Source: Gluconacetobacter liquefaciens
Lineage (GTDB): Bacteria; Pseudomonadota; Alphaproteobacteria; Acetobacterales; Acetobacteraceae
Assembly (NCBI RefSeq): GCF_003350405.1
Contig: NZ_QQAW01000002.1
Span: forward strand, 372,001 to 436,000
DNA: 64,000 bases
Direction of reading: 5' to 3'
The notes below the pieces were generated by a model. The model saw nothing but the letters and a program-made list of their open reading frames with translations, made no database searches and had not been told where the DNA came from. Both the position numbers and the translations under genes were made by a program. This document shows, in pieces, positions 26,114-35,459 of this stretch (the first letter of the stretch is position 1; the number at the start of each line of letters is the position of its first letter).

Positions 26114-26478
26114 CAGAACAGCTTTCCTCCATCTGGCACGGTCAGGTCGGGTCTGATCAGGACGACGTCGCCCTTCGTGTCGGGCATGCCCAGGGTCAGG
26201 ACTTCACTCAGGAACGGGCCGATCTGGCGCGCCGGGAAGTTGACCACGGCGCAGACCTGCCGTCCGATCAATGTATCGGGCGTGTAATGGACGGTGATCT
26301 GGGCCGACGAGCGCTTCACGCCGATCTGCGGTCCGAAATCGATCCATAACTGATAGGCCGGCTTGCGGGCTGCGGGAAAGGGGCGGGCCTCCACGATGGT
26401 GCCCACGCGGATGTCGAGGCGTGCGAAGGTCTCGAAATCCGTGGGGGGAAGTGGCGCGGATGGGACGGTCTCTGTCAT
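26113..26478 (-). CDS. csaA: CsaA-like tRNA-binding protein
   Basis: 121-residue OB-fold protein of the CsaA/tRNA-binding-domain family. DFETFARLDIRVGTIVEARPFPAARKPAYQLWIDFG, then GVKRSSAQITVHYTPDTLIGRQVCAVVNFPARQIGPFLSEVLTLG and GDVVLIRPD, are the full CsaA pattern. Members bind tRNA and have been linked to secretion chaperoning. Upstream partner of gpt with a one-base overlap. ATG at 26478. Confidence 0.93.
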   Translation of the reverse strand: MTETVPSAPLPPTDFETFARLDIRVGTIVEARPFPAARKPAYQLWIDFGPQIGVKRSSAQITVHYTPDTLIGRQVCAVVNFPARQIGPFLSEVLTLGMPDTKGDVVLIRPDLTVPDGGKLF

Positions 26479-26611
26479 GGAACGGTTTTGCCCGTGCGGC
26501 GGCGGATTTGCAAACCACCTACGCCGTAGATGTCTGATGATCGCGGTGTGATGGCACGCACGAGAGACAGTGGATGGTAAAAGTCCGTCATCGGGCTATT
26601 GTTCGTCCACC

Positions 26612-27892
26612 ATGCCAGATCACTCGGACCGGGCGGACGAATCGCGGGCGCCATCCGCCGCCCCCATGCAACCGCCGGCGCGCCTGTTCAGCCATCGGGG
26701 TTTCGCCGTTTTTCTGACGGCCCGGACCCTGTCCTCGTTCTCTTCGCAGGTTCAGGCCGTGGCGGTCGGATGGCAGATCTACATGTTGACCCATAGCGCG
26801 AGTGCGCTCGGTTGGGTCGGTCTGGCGCAGTTTTTGCCGATGTTCTGCTTTACTCTGCTTGCCGGGCATGTGGCCGATCATTTCGATCGACGTTGCATTA
26901 CCGCGGTCTGCCAGGTGCTCGAAGCCTGCGGGGCGTTCATCATGGCGATCGGGTCGTTCGGCGGCTGGCTGACGCCTGGCATGATCTACGGCATGGTTGC
27001 GCTGTTCGGAACCGCCCGGGCGTTCGAGATGCCAAGCCAGCAGACGTTCCTGCCGGCGCTGGTGCCTCCGGCACTGTTTGCGCGCGCGGCCGCGCTGTCG
27101 TCTTCGTTGTTTCAGGTGGCGTCGATCATGGGGCCATCGGTGGGCGGCCTGTTGTACGGTGTTGGGGCAGGGATCTGCTACAGCGTTTGCACTGTTGGGT
27201 TCGGGCTGGCGTCGGTGGCGACGCTTGGCATGAGGCTGGAAGCGCCGACGCGGGTGCGGCGGCCCATGACGCTGGAAACGGTCATGGGAGGGCTTCATTT
27301 CATCCGGGCTCATCCAGAGATGATGGGGGCGATCTCACTCGACCTGTTCGCGGTATTGCTGGGTGGGGCGACCGCGATGCTGCCGCTCTATGCCGACTCC
27401 ATTCTGCATGCAGGGCCGACCGGGTTGGGTATCCTGCGGATGGCGCCGGCGCTTGGGGCGCTGCTGGTTGCCCTGATCTTTGCACGCTGGCCGTTGAAGC
27501 GCCGGGCAGGCGAGGCGATGTTCGCTGCCGTCGCCGTTTTCGGTGTCGCGACGATCGTGTTCGGTCTGTCCCGTTCGCTGGTGGTGTCGGTGGTGGCCCT
27601 GGCAGTGCTGGGAGGGGCGGACGTGATCAGCGTGGTGGTTCGTGGCGCGCTGGTGCAATTGCGCACGCCTGACGAAATGCGGGGCCGGGTTTCGGCGGTG
27701 AACATGCTGTTTATCGGGTCGTCGAACCAGTTGGGCGAGTTCGAGAGCGGCATGCTGGCCAGCCTGATCGGTCCGGTGGAGGCCGTGGTGCTGGGTGGTG
27801 TCGGCACGATTGTGGTCACGTTGCTGTGGATGCGGCTATTTCCCGGCTTGCGGCGGTTGGACCGGCTGGACGATATCCGTCCGGCGGCATGA
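26612..27892 (+). CDS. MFS exporter (EntS-like)
   Basis: Major facilitator superfamily transporter, about 426 residues from the ATG at 26612; a GTG at 26570 is in frame but has no ribosome site. About 10-12 membrane helices with MFS signature VADHFDRRCITAVCQVLEACG after helix 2 and AFEMPSQQTFLPALVPPALFARAAALSSSLFQV in the middle. These resemble the EntS/MFS_3 group of exporters. Substrate unknown. Opposite strand to csaA; the gene stands alone before the diguanylate cyclase. Confidence 0.88.
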   Translation: MPDHSDRADESRAPSAAPMQPPARLFSHRGFAVFLTARTLSSFSSQVQAVAVGWQIYMLTHSASALGWVGLAQFLPMFCFTLLAGHVADHFDRRCITAVCQVLEACGAFIMAIGSFGGWLTPGMIYGMVALFGTARAFEMPSQQTFLPALVPPALFARAAALSSSLFQVASIMGPSVGGLLYGVGAGICYSVCTVGFGLASVATLGMRLEAPTRVRRPMTLETVMGGLHFIRAHPEMMGAISLDLFAVLLGGATAMLPLYADSILHAGPTGLGILRMAPALGALLVALIFARWPLKRRAGEAMFAAVAVFGVATIVFGLSRSLVVSVVALAVLGGADVISVVVRGALVQLRTPDEMRGRVSAVNMLFIGSSNQLGEFESGMLASLIGPVEAVVLGGVGTIVVTLLWMRLFPGLRRLDRLDDIRPAA

Positions 27893-27985
27893 GCCGGCAA
27901 GCCGCCGGCCATCGGACATCATGTGGAAGGAGTGGACGGATCGGGGTATGATGGCGTTTCGAATGGATCAGGATAGCCGTTCTTC

Positions 27986-29182
27986 ATGCCCGTCTCCACG
28001 CTTCCGACCGGTCCATCCATCGCGCTTGTCTGTCTGCTGATCGGGTTTCTCTGCCAGGTTGCCCGTCACTATCGGAGGGACCCGGCGCTGCTTCTGGTTG
28101 AGATGGGGACGTTCGCCGCGGGTGTTGGCATTCCGCTTGTGGTGATGCGTCCTACAATTCCGGATTTTATCGCCATTCCGTTCGGGAATGGAGCCCTGAT
28201 GTTCGCCTTGGCCTTGTTCTGGCAGGCCGTGGCGCAACTTAATGGCAAGCAGTTTTCGCGTTGCGGCCTTGCAGCCCCGGTTCTGATCTGGTTGGCCCTT
28301 TGTGCATTGCCACAGTTCCGGCATTCGCTTGGCATGCGTGTGGAAATCGCGATGGTGATGGCGATTACACTGGTGGTGCTGGCGCTCTGGCAACTGATCC
28401 GGCTTCCGCGTGAAACCCGCTCGCATCAGATGCTGATCATCGTATCCGGGTTGCATGTTCTGAGCTGTGTTGCTCGGGGGCTTCTGGTGGCGTTGCCGTC
28501 TTTGGCGCGCTGGGTACCCCTCATGCTGGCGACCATTCCTTTCGAGATGCTGACCTATGTGGTTCTTTGGCCAGGCCTGATGCTGACCCTGGTTGCTGAA
28601 CGCGCGGTTCTCGAGGCACGGGCGGCGGCCCTGCGGGATGACATGACCGGCTTGCTGAACCGGCGGGGATTCTGGCAGATGGCGGAACATGTGCCGCAGC
28701 GGGGCATGCTGCTGTTCGATATCGATCATTTCAAGCGTATCAACGATACGTTCGGTCATGCGACAGGTGATTCTGTGATTAGGCATTTCGGCACCGTGGC
28801 GACGGCGGTCATGGATCGCGAGGCCGTTTTCGGGCGGATCGGCGGCGAGGAGTTCGCCGCAGCGGTCAGCGGCCTGTCCGCTGACGAATTGGGCGCCCTG
28901 GCTGAGCGCGTGCGCGCCGCTTTCGAGCGGACGCCTCTGTCTGACGAACTTCTGGCGACCGTCAGCATCGGTTATGCTCCAGCTACCGTTTCCGACAGGT
29001 CGCTCGGTGAGCAGATGGCGCTGGCGGATGCCGCGCTCTATTGCGCCAAGCAGCGGGGGCGCAACCGTGTGGAGGGAGGTACCCCGAATCGGGGGCATGA
29101 TAGCGGTGACTTGGCGATATGGGCAGGGCCCACGCGCTTACCCCTTTCTGGACCGAAAATGATAGATATCACAATGGGATAG
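27986..29182 (+). CDS. Membrane-bound diguanylate cyclase
   Basis: 398-residue GGDEF protein that would make c-di-GMP. Residues 1-205 form about six or seven membrane helices with no recognisable ligand domain. The GGDEF domain starts at RDDMTGLLNRRGFW, has FDIDHFKRINDTFGHATGD (Mg and nucleotide contacts) and the active-site GGEEF at 286-290. The inhibitory I-site RxxD, expected just upstream of GGEEF, is replaced by DREA, so product inhibition by this site is unlikely. No EAL domain. Lies directly before the polysaccharide genes, which suggests local control of exopolysaccharide. Confidence 0.93.
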   Translation: MPVSTLPTGPSIALVCLLIGFLCQVARHYRRDPALLLVEMGTFAAGVGIPLVVMRPTIPDFIAIPFGNGALMFALALFWQAVAQLNGKQFSRCGLAAPVLIWLALCALPQFRHSLGMRVEIAMVMAITLVVLALWQLIRLPRETRSHQMLIIVSGLHVLSCVARGLLVALPSLARWVPLMLATIPFEMLTYVVLWPGLMLTLVAERAVLEARAAALRDDMTGLLNRRGFWQMAEHVPQRGMLLFDIDHFKRINDTFGHATGDSVIRHFGTVATAVMDREAVFGRIGGEEFAAAVSGLSADELGALAERVRAAFERTPLSDELLATVSIGYAPATVSDRSLGEQMALADAALYCAKQRGRNRVEGGTPNRGHDSGDLAIWAGPTRLPLSGPKMIDITMG

Positions 29183-29226
29183 TTCGCGCAGCACTTTGCA
29201 GGTTTTGTTGACCTATTCGCAGACGG

Positions 29227-29889
29227 ATGATAAGGTTTCAAAAAAATTACTCCAGTCGGCCTAATGTGCTCGGCACGAGTTGTCTGATGGCTCTGTCGGC
29301 ACCGCATCGCGAGATTGCTGCTTTGTCTTCCATCCCTACTGATGATGTTCCCTCGGCTATTCAGGCGACGGAGGGTGGAAACGAGGTTCGTTTAATCGAC
29401 CTTTTCGTGCCTTTTGATCGTAACGTCTCAGATAAATGGGAGCAATATCTTGCTATTTATGACGCGGAGTTACGCCGATTCGTGGCGGCGGGAAAGCCGC
29501 TGAGGCTACTCGAAATCGGAGTCCAGAATGGCGGGTCGTTGCAGATATGGTCGCGTTATCTGCCGCCGGGTTCAACGATAACGGGGATAGATATCGATCC
29601 GGCCTGTGCACATCTCTCCTTAGGTGCTGGCATCCGCATACTGAATGGTGACGCGAGCGATTCGGCTGCGTTGGAGCGGCTACTGGGCGATGAGAGGTTT
29701 GATATCATAGTAGATGACGGTTCGCATCGATCCGATCATATCATCGCCAGCTTTGAGGCCTGTTTCCCGCGTCTTGCGGCAGGTGGCATCTATGTGGTCG
29801 AAGACGTACACTGCAGTTACTTCGCGTCCTTCGGAGGGGGGGTTCCGCAAGCCGGGGGCCGCCATGGAATATTTCAAGGCGCTGACTGA
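29227..29889 (+). CDS. Class I SAM methyltransferase part of a frameshifted fusion gene
   Basis: 220-codon frame with a Rossmann methyltransferase core: motif I LLEIGVQNGGSLQIW (EIGVQNG at 96-102), GIDIDP at 120-125, FDIIVDDGSHRSDHI, and GGIYVVEDVHCSYFASF. This is the type found at the N-terminus of polysaccharide glycosyltransferases. It loses sense at a G7 run (29836-29842); after that the other frame continues the family pattern (FRKPGAAMEYFKALTDALN). Removing one G would join it to the next gene, giving about 817 residues. Either a real frameshift mutation, a slippage-controlled switch, or a sequencing error. Start could also be the ATG at 29287. Confidence 0.7.
   Translation: MIRFQKNYSSRPNVLGTSCLMALSAPHREIAALSSIPTDDVPSAIQATEGGNEVRLIDLFVPFDRNVSDKWEQYLAIYDAELRRFVAAGKPLRLLEIGVQNGGSLQIWSRYLPPGSTITGIDIDPACAHLSLGAGIRILNGDASDSAALERLLGDERFDIIVDDGSHRSDHIIASFEACFPRLAAGGIYVVEDVHCSYFASFGGGVPQAGGRHGIFQGAD
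29836..29842 (+). repeat. G7 homopolymer at the frameshift
   Basis: Run of seven G where the coding signal passes from one frame to the next. Such tracts are prone to slipped-strand mispairing and to base-calling errors. Confidence 0.7.
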
Positions 29890-31681
29890 TGCTTTGAACG
29901 TGGATTACTTCGAGGCGGATGCGAAGGAGGCAGATGCACAGGATCTTGCGCACCTGTATATGGCAGGGCGAGAGATCGCCCGTATTACTTTCTATGATTC
30001 GATTATTGTAATCGAGAAGCTTGAATCCTCTAAGACGCGTCCTTATCGTCGGCTGATTACCGGTAATGAACGCCCCGTGGCGGACCTCGCCCATCACATC
30101 AGCCATCACATGCCAGTACCGCAACTGTACAATCTGGCGCTTTCTCCGACGGCCATGCGGGCGTTCGAGGCTCAGATGTGCGAAATGCTCGCCGCCCAGC
30201 GCGAAGTGATAGAGGTCCAACGTGATGAGCTTGAGGCCCAGCGTGTAGTGATAGATGCCCAACGCGATGAGCTTGCAACTCAACTCGCATTGGCTGAAGC
30301 AGAGAAAAATACAGCTGAGATTTACGCGCAGAACGTTGACGAATTGCAGCGCGGAATTGAGAGTTTGCGCGTTGAGCATCAGGCGTATGTTACCGAACGT
30401 GATGCGGCGTTTCGTAAAGCCGAGCAATACCAGTCCTCTCTTCTGGAGACCCAGGCGGCTCTTCATCAGGCATTGAGCCATGTTGAGTTGCTACAGGCCA
30501 GTTCTTCCTGGCGAATCACTGCCCCGTTGCGCATGGTTGCTCGTAATGGCCGTCGTCCGCGCATTGTGGCGCGCAAGTTGAAGGGGGCTACGACGAAGGC
30601 CAGAGGCATCATCGAGCGAGATGGTGTTGGACCAACTTTGAGACGAAGTTTGGAGATGGTACAGCGAGAAGGGCTGGCCGGTCTCGTCCGGAAGATGCTG
30701 TATGATCCTGCTCGGCAGGATATGCCGAAGGGAATCATGTCGGATGCATCGCCTCCGCATCTCAGCCGTGCAGAGTGTTTTCTGCCGGAACGCGATCCGC
30801 GTCTTGATCCTTACAATTTCGACGACAATGCTGCGCGCGCGGCAGCCGTTCAACACCGTTCCCCCGTGCTTGGCGTACGTAGGAATCCAACACCCGGCTT
30901 ATCTGTCGTGATTTTGAATCGGGATAAGCCGGAACTGATCCTGCCTCAAATCGACGCCTTGATGGACGCGCGGGATGTATTCACCGAGCGCGGACTGTCC
31001 TTGCAGATACTGGTTGGAGACACCGGCTCTAGGCAGTCGGCTGTTCTGAATGGATACGACGAACGTGCATCTGAGCATGCATGTGTGATTGTGCGTAATC
31101 TTCGCTATCAGTTTTCTAATTGCAACAACACGGTTGCTCTTCAAGCAGAGCACGATGTACTGCTGTTTCTCAACAATGATGTTATTTTTGACGATGCAGC
31201 CGCAACGCTGCTCGCTTTGCGTGATGCCATTGTCAGTGTTGACGGCGCGGCAATCGCCGGGCTCGTCATGCAGTTTGGGGATGGCGAATATTTGCAGCAT
31301 GGCGGGGTCGACTTTTTCCGCTCGGGCCCGTTACGTGGTCTGCCTTTTCATCCAGGTGCGAGAGAGAAGCGAGACGTGTCGTCTTTCCCTGCAATCTCGG
31401 ATGTGCCTGCCGTGACGGGTGCCTGTCTCGCCGTTCGTGCTGACATCTTCCGTCGGGTTGGCGGTTTCGATACACGTTACGCGGCGGAATGCCAGGATAT
31501 TGATCTTTGCCTGAAAGTAAGACGGATCGGGGGGCGCTGCCTTCTGGTTGCCAATAAGCGCACTATTCACCTTGAAAATGCGACACGTCCGAAAGGCGAA
31601 GAAAATTTTGCTGACCGACGATTGTTTATTCGCCGTTGGACATCATGGCTTGAAGCGATTGGTGACGTGGAGATTCCCTGA
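29864..31681 (+). CDS. GT2 glycosyltransferase part of the frameshifted fusion
   Basis: C-terminal part of the fusion. The frame is open from 29714, but meaningful coding begins around 29843, and the first plausible stand-alone ATG is 29864. It begins with the rest of the methyltransferase, then a long coiled coil (AQREVIEVQRDELEAQ type repeats), then ASSSWRITAPLRMVAR, a motif common between the coil and catalytic domains of polysaccharide glycosyltransferases. The GT2 domain follows: GLSVVILNRDKPELI, QILVGDTGS, LLFLNNDVIFD and CQDIDLCLKVRRIGGR. The stop overlaps the next start by one base (TGATG). Confidence 0.82.
   Translation: MEYFKALTDALNVDYFEADAKEADAQDLAHLYMAGREIARITFYDSIIVIEKLESSKTRPYRRLITGNERPVADLAHHISHHMPVPQLYNLALSPTAMRAFEAQMCEMLAAQREVIEVQRDELEAQRVVIDAQRDELATQLALAEAEKNTAEIYAQNVDELQRGIESLRVEHQAYVTERDAAFRKAEQYQSSLLETQAALHQALSHVELLQASSSWRITAPLRMVARNGRRPRIVARKLKGATTKARGIIERDGVGPTLRRSLEMVQREGLAGLVRKMLYDPARQDMPKGIMSDASPPHLSRAECFLPERDPRLDPYNFDDNAARAAAVQHRSPVLGVRRNPTPGLSVVILNRDKPELILPQIDALMDARDVFTERGLSLQILVGDTGSRQSAVLNGYDERASEHACVIVRNLRYQFSNCNNTVALQAEHDVLLFLNNDVIFDDAAATLLALRDAIVSVDGAAIAGLVMQFGDGEYLQHGGVDFFRSGPLRGLPFHPGAREKRDVSSFPAISDVPAVTGACLAVRADIFRRVGGFDTRYAAECQDIDLCLKVRRIGGRCLLVANKRTIHLENATRPKGEENFADRRLFIRRWTSWLEAIGDVEIP
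30194..30277 (+). repeat. Two tandem 42-base units in the coiled coil
   Basis: Units 30194-30235 and 30236-30277 differ at a few positions and encode AQREVIEVQRDELE then AQRVVIDAQRDELA. An in-frame duplication that lengthens the coil by 14 residues. Confidence 0.75.
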
Positions 31682-34512
31682 TGCGAGACGGTAGTTTTTT
31701 TCTCGTCATCCGTATGCAGCGGGGGCACGGTGTCAGTGTAACTGCTGCCGAAACTGCGCGTGCGCTCTTGCGGTGCGGTCATGCGGTAACGATCGGTTGT
31801 GTCGAACCTAGTATTGATTTCCCTGATTTGGATGTGCGGACGATTTCGCCGGATGCTGGCGCTGTAGCCGCTGCCATGCGCGCCGCCGGGGCCGACACGG
31901 TTGTTGCTTTATCGGCCCCATATTTCGATATTCTGCCGGACCTGCCATCAGATTTTCTTCGTCTTGCATGGGAGGCCGGGGATCCGACACCTGGGCTTTT
32001 CCCTGCAACAGAGGCGCTGATACGCGAAGGATGGGCTCTAGCAAAAAGGAGGAATGTATATCCGCGCATCGACGGCGTGATGACAGTAAGCGAGTTCCTG
32101 ATCTCCGACATCAACTGGCCCGATGCTATCGTCGTTCCAAACGGTGCAGATCATGCTGGCGTCTATATCGGCAAGCCCAAGCGCGCGGACGGTCCATTGA
32201 GGGTCGGACTGCTCGCACGGTTGGGGGTGGGGGAAGCACGTTACAAAGGGTTCGATCTGGTCGAGCCATTGCAGACTGAACTAAGGTTGCGCAACGTAAA
32301 TGCCGTCATCGAAGTGATGGGGCGTGGTACAGAAACTGATGCCAAGCTGCTTCGCAGACACGGTTTCAAGGTCCATCTCAACGGCACAGATGCAGAAAGG
32401 GCAACATTTCTTTCCGAGATCGACGTCTTTATTTCCTTGAGCCTGTGGGAAGGATTCGACCTGCCGATCGTGGAGGCGCAATGGTTCGGAACGCCTAGCC
32501 TCGCGCTTGATACCGGTGCCCATCCGGCTGTGACACCGCTCCTGATGCCGGATCTCGGCGGAATAGCCGATTTGCTGGAGAGTTATGCATGTGATGCTGC
32601 TCTTCTCGCGAGCCACGGGCAACTCTGTCGCAACTTCGTCGCTACACGATTCACGTGGGATGCGACGGCAGAACGGTATTTGCTTGTTCGGGAGCGTTTA
32701 CATGCAGCAAAGCCAACGGTCGTTGTAAAGAAGGGAGGAAGCGGTAGCGGGAGCGTTTTCTCCCCGTCCGATAGTCTAGCCTACAGGCAGTGGTCAGCAC
32801 GTTATCAATCGTTGACGGCACAGGATATCAACACCATCGGGACGGTTTGGTGGGGTTTGAGGAAGCCTGCCAAGGTGAGTATTCTGGTTGACGTTTCAGT
32901 CGGTTCGCAACGGGATATCGCTTGCCTATTTTCGTCGCTGCTTGGTCAGATATATAGCCATTGGGAGGTGTTGTTCTTTGGAACGCCATCCGATGCACGG
33001 TTGCTGGCGGCGACATATAGTCTGTCCGATGGCCGCATCCGTCAGGCAACTCCATTCACCAGCGTCGCACTCGCGCTGGATGAGGCTGATGGTGAATTGG
33101 TAATGTGTTTGGACAATGGCGCTGCGCTTTCGAAGCCGGCGCTCTCTCTTCTTGTCGCCGCCATGGTTGATAATGGCGACATTGCTGTCGTTTATGCGGA
33201 CGAAGACAGGATCGATGAGGACGGAGGCCGATCCGATCCCGTTTTCAAGACACAGATTGATCCCGATTTACTCATCGCATGCGAGTTCGTCGGGCGAGGA
33301 GCGATATTTCGTAAGGATCTACTGAGACAGGAAGCCGCATGGCATCCGGCGCTTACGCCTGCAGCCTTGTTACAGGCCACAGCATTGAAGGCCTATCGGG
33401 ATTTTGGCGCGAAGGCTTTTGCGCACCTTCCTTTGATACTGCACCATATAGGGGCAGCCCATCTTCCAATCGAACTCCATGATCTGAAACAGAATGCCGC
33501 ACGGTTTATCGAACCATGTTCTGATGTGTCACATATCGAGCCTAATCCCCTGGTGCAGGGAACGATCTCTATCCGGTATCCTTTGCCCGATCCGACACCA
33601 CACGTTTCCATTATTGTACCCACGCGTGACCGTGCAAATTTGTTGTCGAACTGTATCGAAGGAATCCTATATCGGACGGATTATCCTTCGGTCGAAGTTA
33701 TTATCGTTGATAACGGTAGTACTTCAGATGAAAGTTTAAATCTTCTTAATCGGCTCTCGATGGAGCCACGTGTTAAAATTATATCATCGCCGGGTCCGTT
33801 CAATTACGCGAAGCTCATCAACGGCGGTGTAATGGCTTCGACAGGGGATATACTTGTCCTCCTCAACGATGATATTGAGGTGATCGGTTCGGATTGGCTG
33901 ACTGAGATGGTAACGCAGGCAATTCGTCCGGGTATCGGGGCCGTTGGTGCAAAACTATTATATCCGGACAGACGCGTTCAGCACGCCGGCATTGTGCTTG
34001 GTATCGGTTGGCCCGGTGGTGTCGCCGGTCATATGTATATGGGGGCCTCAGCCGATGATCCTGGACCGCAGGGAGCATTGAGCATGACACGAACGGTCTC
34101 TGCCGTTACAGGAGCGTGCCTCGTCGTGCGGCGTGACCTCTACCAACAGTTCGAAGGCCTGGACGAAATCAAGCTGGCTGTCGATTTCAATGACGTTGAT
34201 TTCTGTCTCCGTCTACAAGAACAGGGTTTTCGTAATATCTGGACGCCATTCGCAATACTATATCACAAGGAATCCGCTTCTCGCGGGAAGACGAGGAACT
34301 ACGAACAAGAAAAACGGTTCGGCGAGGAAGTGAAGTATATGCTGGCCCGTTGGGGAACGCTTCTCGACAATGATCCTTATTGGAATCCGAATCTTAGCCT
34401 CGTTGGAACTGACCTCGCGTTGGCTAATCCACCGCGGGGGCGGCGTCCTTGGGAGGACGCACAGAAGGATAGTTTGCCTCGTCTGAAGAATGTTGGGAGG
34501 AAACAGAAGTGA
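31681..34512 (+). CDS. Three-domain polysaccharide glycosyltransferase (GT4-GT2-GT2)
   Basis: 943-residue enzyme coupled to the preceding gene by TGATG. Domain 1 (about residues 1-345) is GT4/GT-B like, with RVGLLARLGVGEARYKGFDL and the E-x7-E motif in LWEGFDLPIVEA. Domain 2 (about 395-600) is a diverged GT2 with VYADEDRIDEDGGRSDPVFK. Domain 3 (about 640-900) is a full GT2 with SIIVPTRDRANLLSNCIEG, VIIVDNGST, ILVLLNDDIEVI, AVGAKLLYPDRRVQHAGIVLG and DFNDVDFCLRLQEQG. Such multi-domain enzymes build O-antigen or exopolysaccharide repeats in the cytoplasm. The A+T-rich codon use differs from the flanking genes, suggesting acquisition. Confidence 0.88.
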   Translation: MRDGSFFLVIRMQRGHGVSVTAAETARALLRCGHAVTIGCVEPSIDFPDLDVRTISPDAGAVAAAMRAAGADTVVALSAPYFDILPDLPSDFLRLAWEAGDPTPGLFPATEALIREGWALAKRRNVYPRIDGVMTVSEFLISDINWPDAIVVPNGADHAGVYIGKPKRADGPLRVGLLARLGVGEARYKGFDLVEPLQTELRLRNVNAVIEVMGRGTETDAKLLRRHGFKVHLNGTDAERATFLSEIDVFISLSLWEGFDLPIVEAQWFGTPSLALDTGAHPAVTPLLMPDLGGIADLLESYACDAALLASHGQLCRNFVATRFTWDATAERYLLVRERLHAAKPTVVVKKGGSGSGSVFSPSDSLAYRQWSARYQSLTAQDINTIGTVWWGLRKPAKVSILVDVSVGSQRDIACLFSSLLGQIYSHWEVLFFGTPSDARLLAATYSLSDGRIRQATPFTSVALALDEADGELVMCLDNGAALSKPALSLLVAAMVDNGDIAVVYADEDRIDEDGGRSDPVFKTQIDPDLLIACEFVGRGAIFRKDLLRQEAAWHPALTPAALLQATALKAYRDFGAKAFAHLPLILHHIGAAHLPIELHDLKQNAARFIEPCSDVSHIEPNPLVQGTISIRYPLPDPTPHVSIIVPTRDRANLLSNCIEGILYRTDYPSVEVIIVDNGSTSDESLNLLNRLSMEPRVKIISSPGPFNYAKLINGGVMASTGDILVLLNDDIEVIGSDWLTEMVTQAIRPGIGAVGAKLLYPDRRVQHAGIVLGIGWPGGVAGHMYMGASADDPGPQGALSMTRTVSAVTGACLVVRRDLYQQFEGLDEIKLAVDFNDVDFCLRLQEQGFRNIWTPFAILYHKESASRGKTRNYEQEKRFGEEVKYMLARWGTLLDNDPYWNPNLSLVGTDLALANPPRGRRPWEDAQKDSLPRLKNVGRKQK

Positions 34513-34674
34513 AGCTGGGGATGGTTCGATAATCTTTCCTTGTGAAAACTGGAAGAAATTTATGAGTACGTTTCGGGCCAAGGTCTGAGCGGGTCATGGT
34601 GGAGCATTTTTCGCCTATCTGGCATGTTATCTTGGAAAATAGATAGAGAATTATTTTTATAATAATTAGAGATT

Positions 34675-35454
34675 TTACGAATTCGTATCAATTTTTGCGA
34701 GTTCCTTAAAGGCGTGGGGCGGAAGATATTGTTCGAGAACAGTCAGAGGACTGCCGTCACTCTTGATCTGACCGTTCTCGACCCAGAGCAAGCGATTGCA
34801 CCATTCAACCAGGATTGAAGGAGAATGGCTTGCCAGTACGAGTATGTCAGCGTGGCGAACCATATCTTCCACTCTTTTCCTAGCCTTCTCCATGAAAACC
34901 GCATCTCCGGCTAGGATCCATTCATCCATCAGCAGGATTTCAGGTGGAAATGCGGTTGCCATGGCAAATGCAAGCCGAATGGTCATGCCGGAGGAATAGT
35001 TGCGCACCGGAAGATCCAGGAAATTCCCCAATTCGGAAAAGTCCTCGACATCCTTGACGAGGTCCATTGTCTTCGAAGGGGATAGACCGAGATAGAGGCC
35101 TCGGAGGCGAATATTCTCGCGGCCGGTGAGTTGAGGGTTCATACCCTGGCCCGGATCTAGCAGGGCTGTCAGTCGCCCGTCTGCTGACAGAACGCCGCCC
35201 GTTGGCTGGTATATGCCGGAAAGCACACGCAGGAGGGTTGTCTTTCCCGATCCGTTGGAGCCGATCAATCCGAGACGATCGCCGGAATTCAAGGAAAAAG
35301 AGATATTCCGAAGGGCCTGGACGACGGGACGGTTGTTGGTGTCTCGCCCGAAGCGGGCCGAGGCTTGTCCAAGTATAGTCTTCTTCAGGGAGCGGCTGTC
35401 GCTATGATAGAGTGGAAAATCAATCGTGATATTGGATGCTGTGAGATTTGCCAT
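34675..35454 (-). CDS. Polysaccharide ABC exporter ATPase (Wzt/KpsT type)
   Basis: 259-residue ATP-binding subunit from the ATG at 35454. Walker A GSNGSGKTT, signature YSSGM and Walker B ILLMDEWILAGD are present, with the ALLDPGQGMNPQLTGRENIRLRGLYLG block typical of capsular and O-antigen exporters. It lacks the C-terminal carbohydrate-binding domain of long Wzt proteins, so it is closer to KpsT-type or short O-antigen ATPases. Directly downstream of its permease (5 bases). Exports a lipid-linked glycan across the inner membrane. Confidence 0.93.
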   Translation of the reverse strand: MANLTASNITIDFPLYHSDSRSLKKTILGQASARFGRDTNNRPVVQALRNISFSLNSGDRLGLIGSNGSGKTTLLRVLSGIYQPTGGVLSADGRLTALLDPGQGMNPQLTGRENIRLRGLYLGLSPSKTMDLVKDVEDFSELGNFLDLPVRNYSSGMTIRLAFAMATAFPPEILLMDEWILAGDAVFMEKARKRVEDMVRHADILVLASHSPSILVEWCNRLLWVENGQIKSDGSPLTVLEQYLPPHAFKELAKIDTNS

Positions 35455-35459
35455 TGTGT

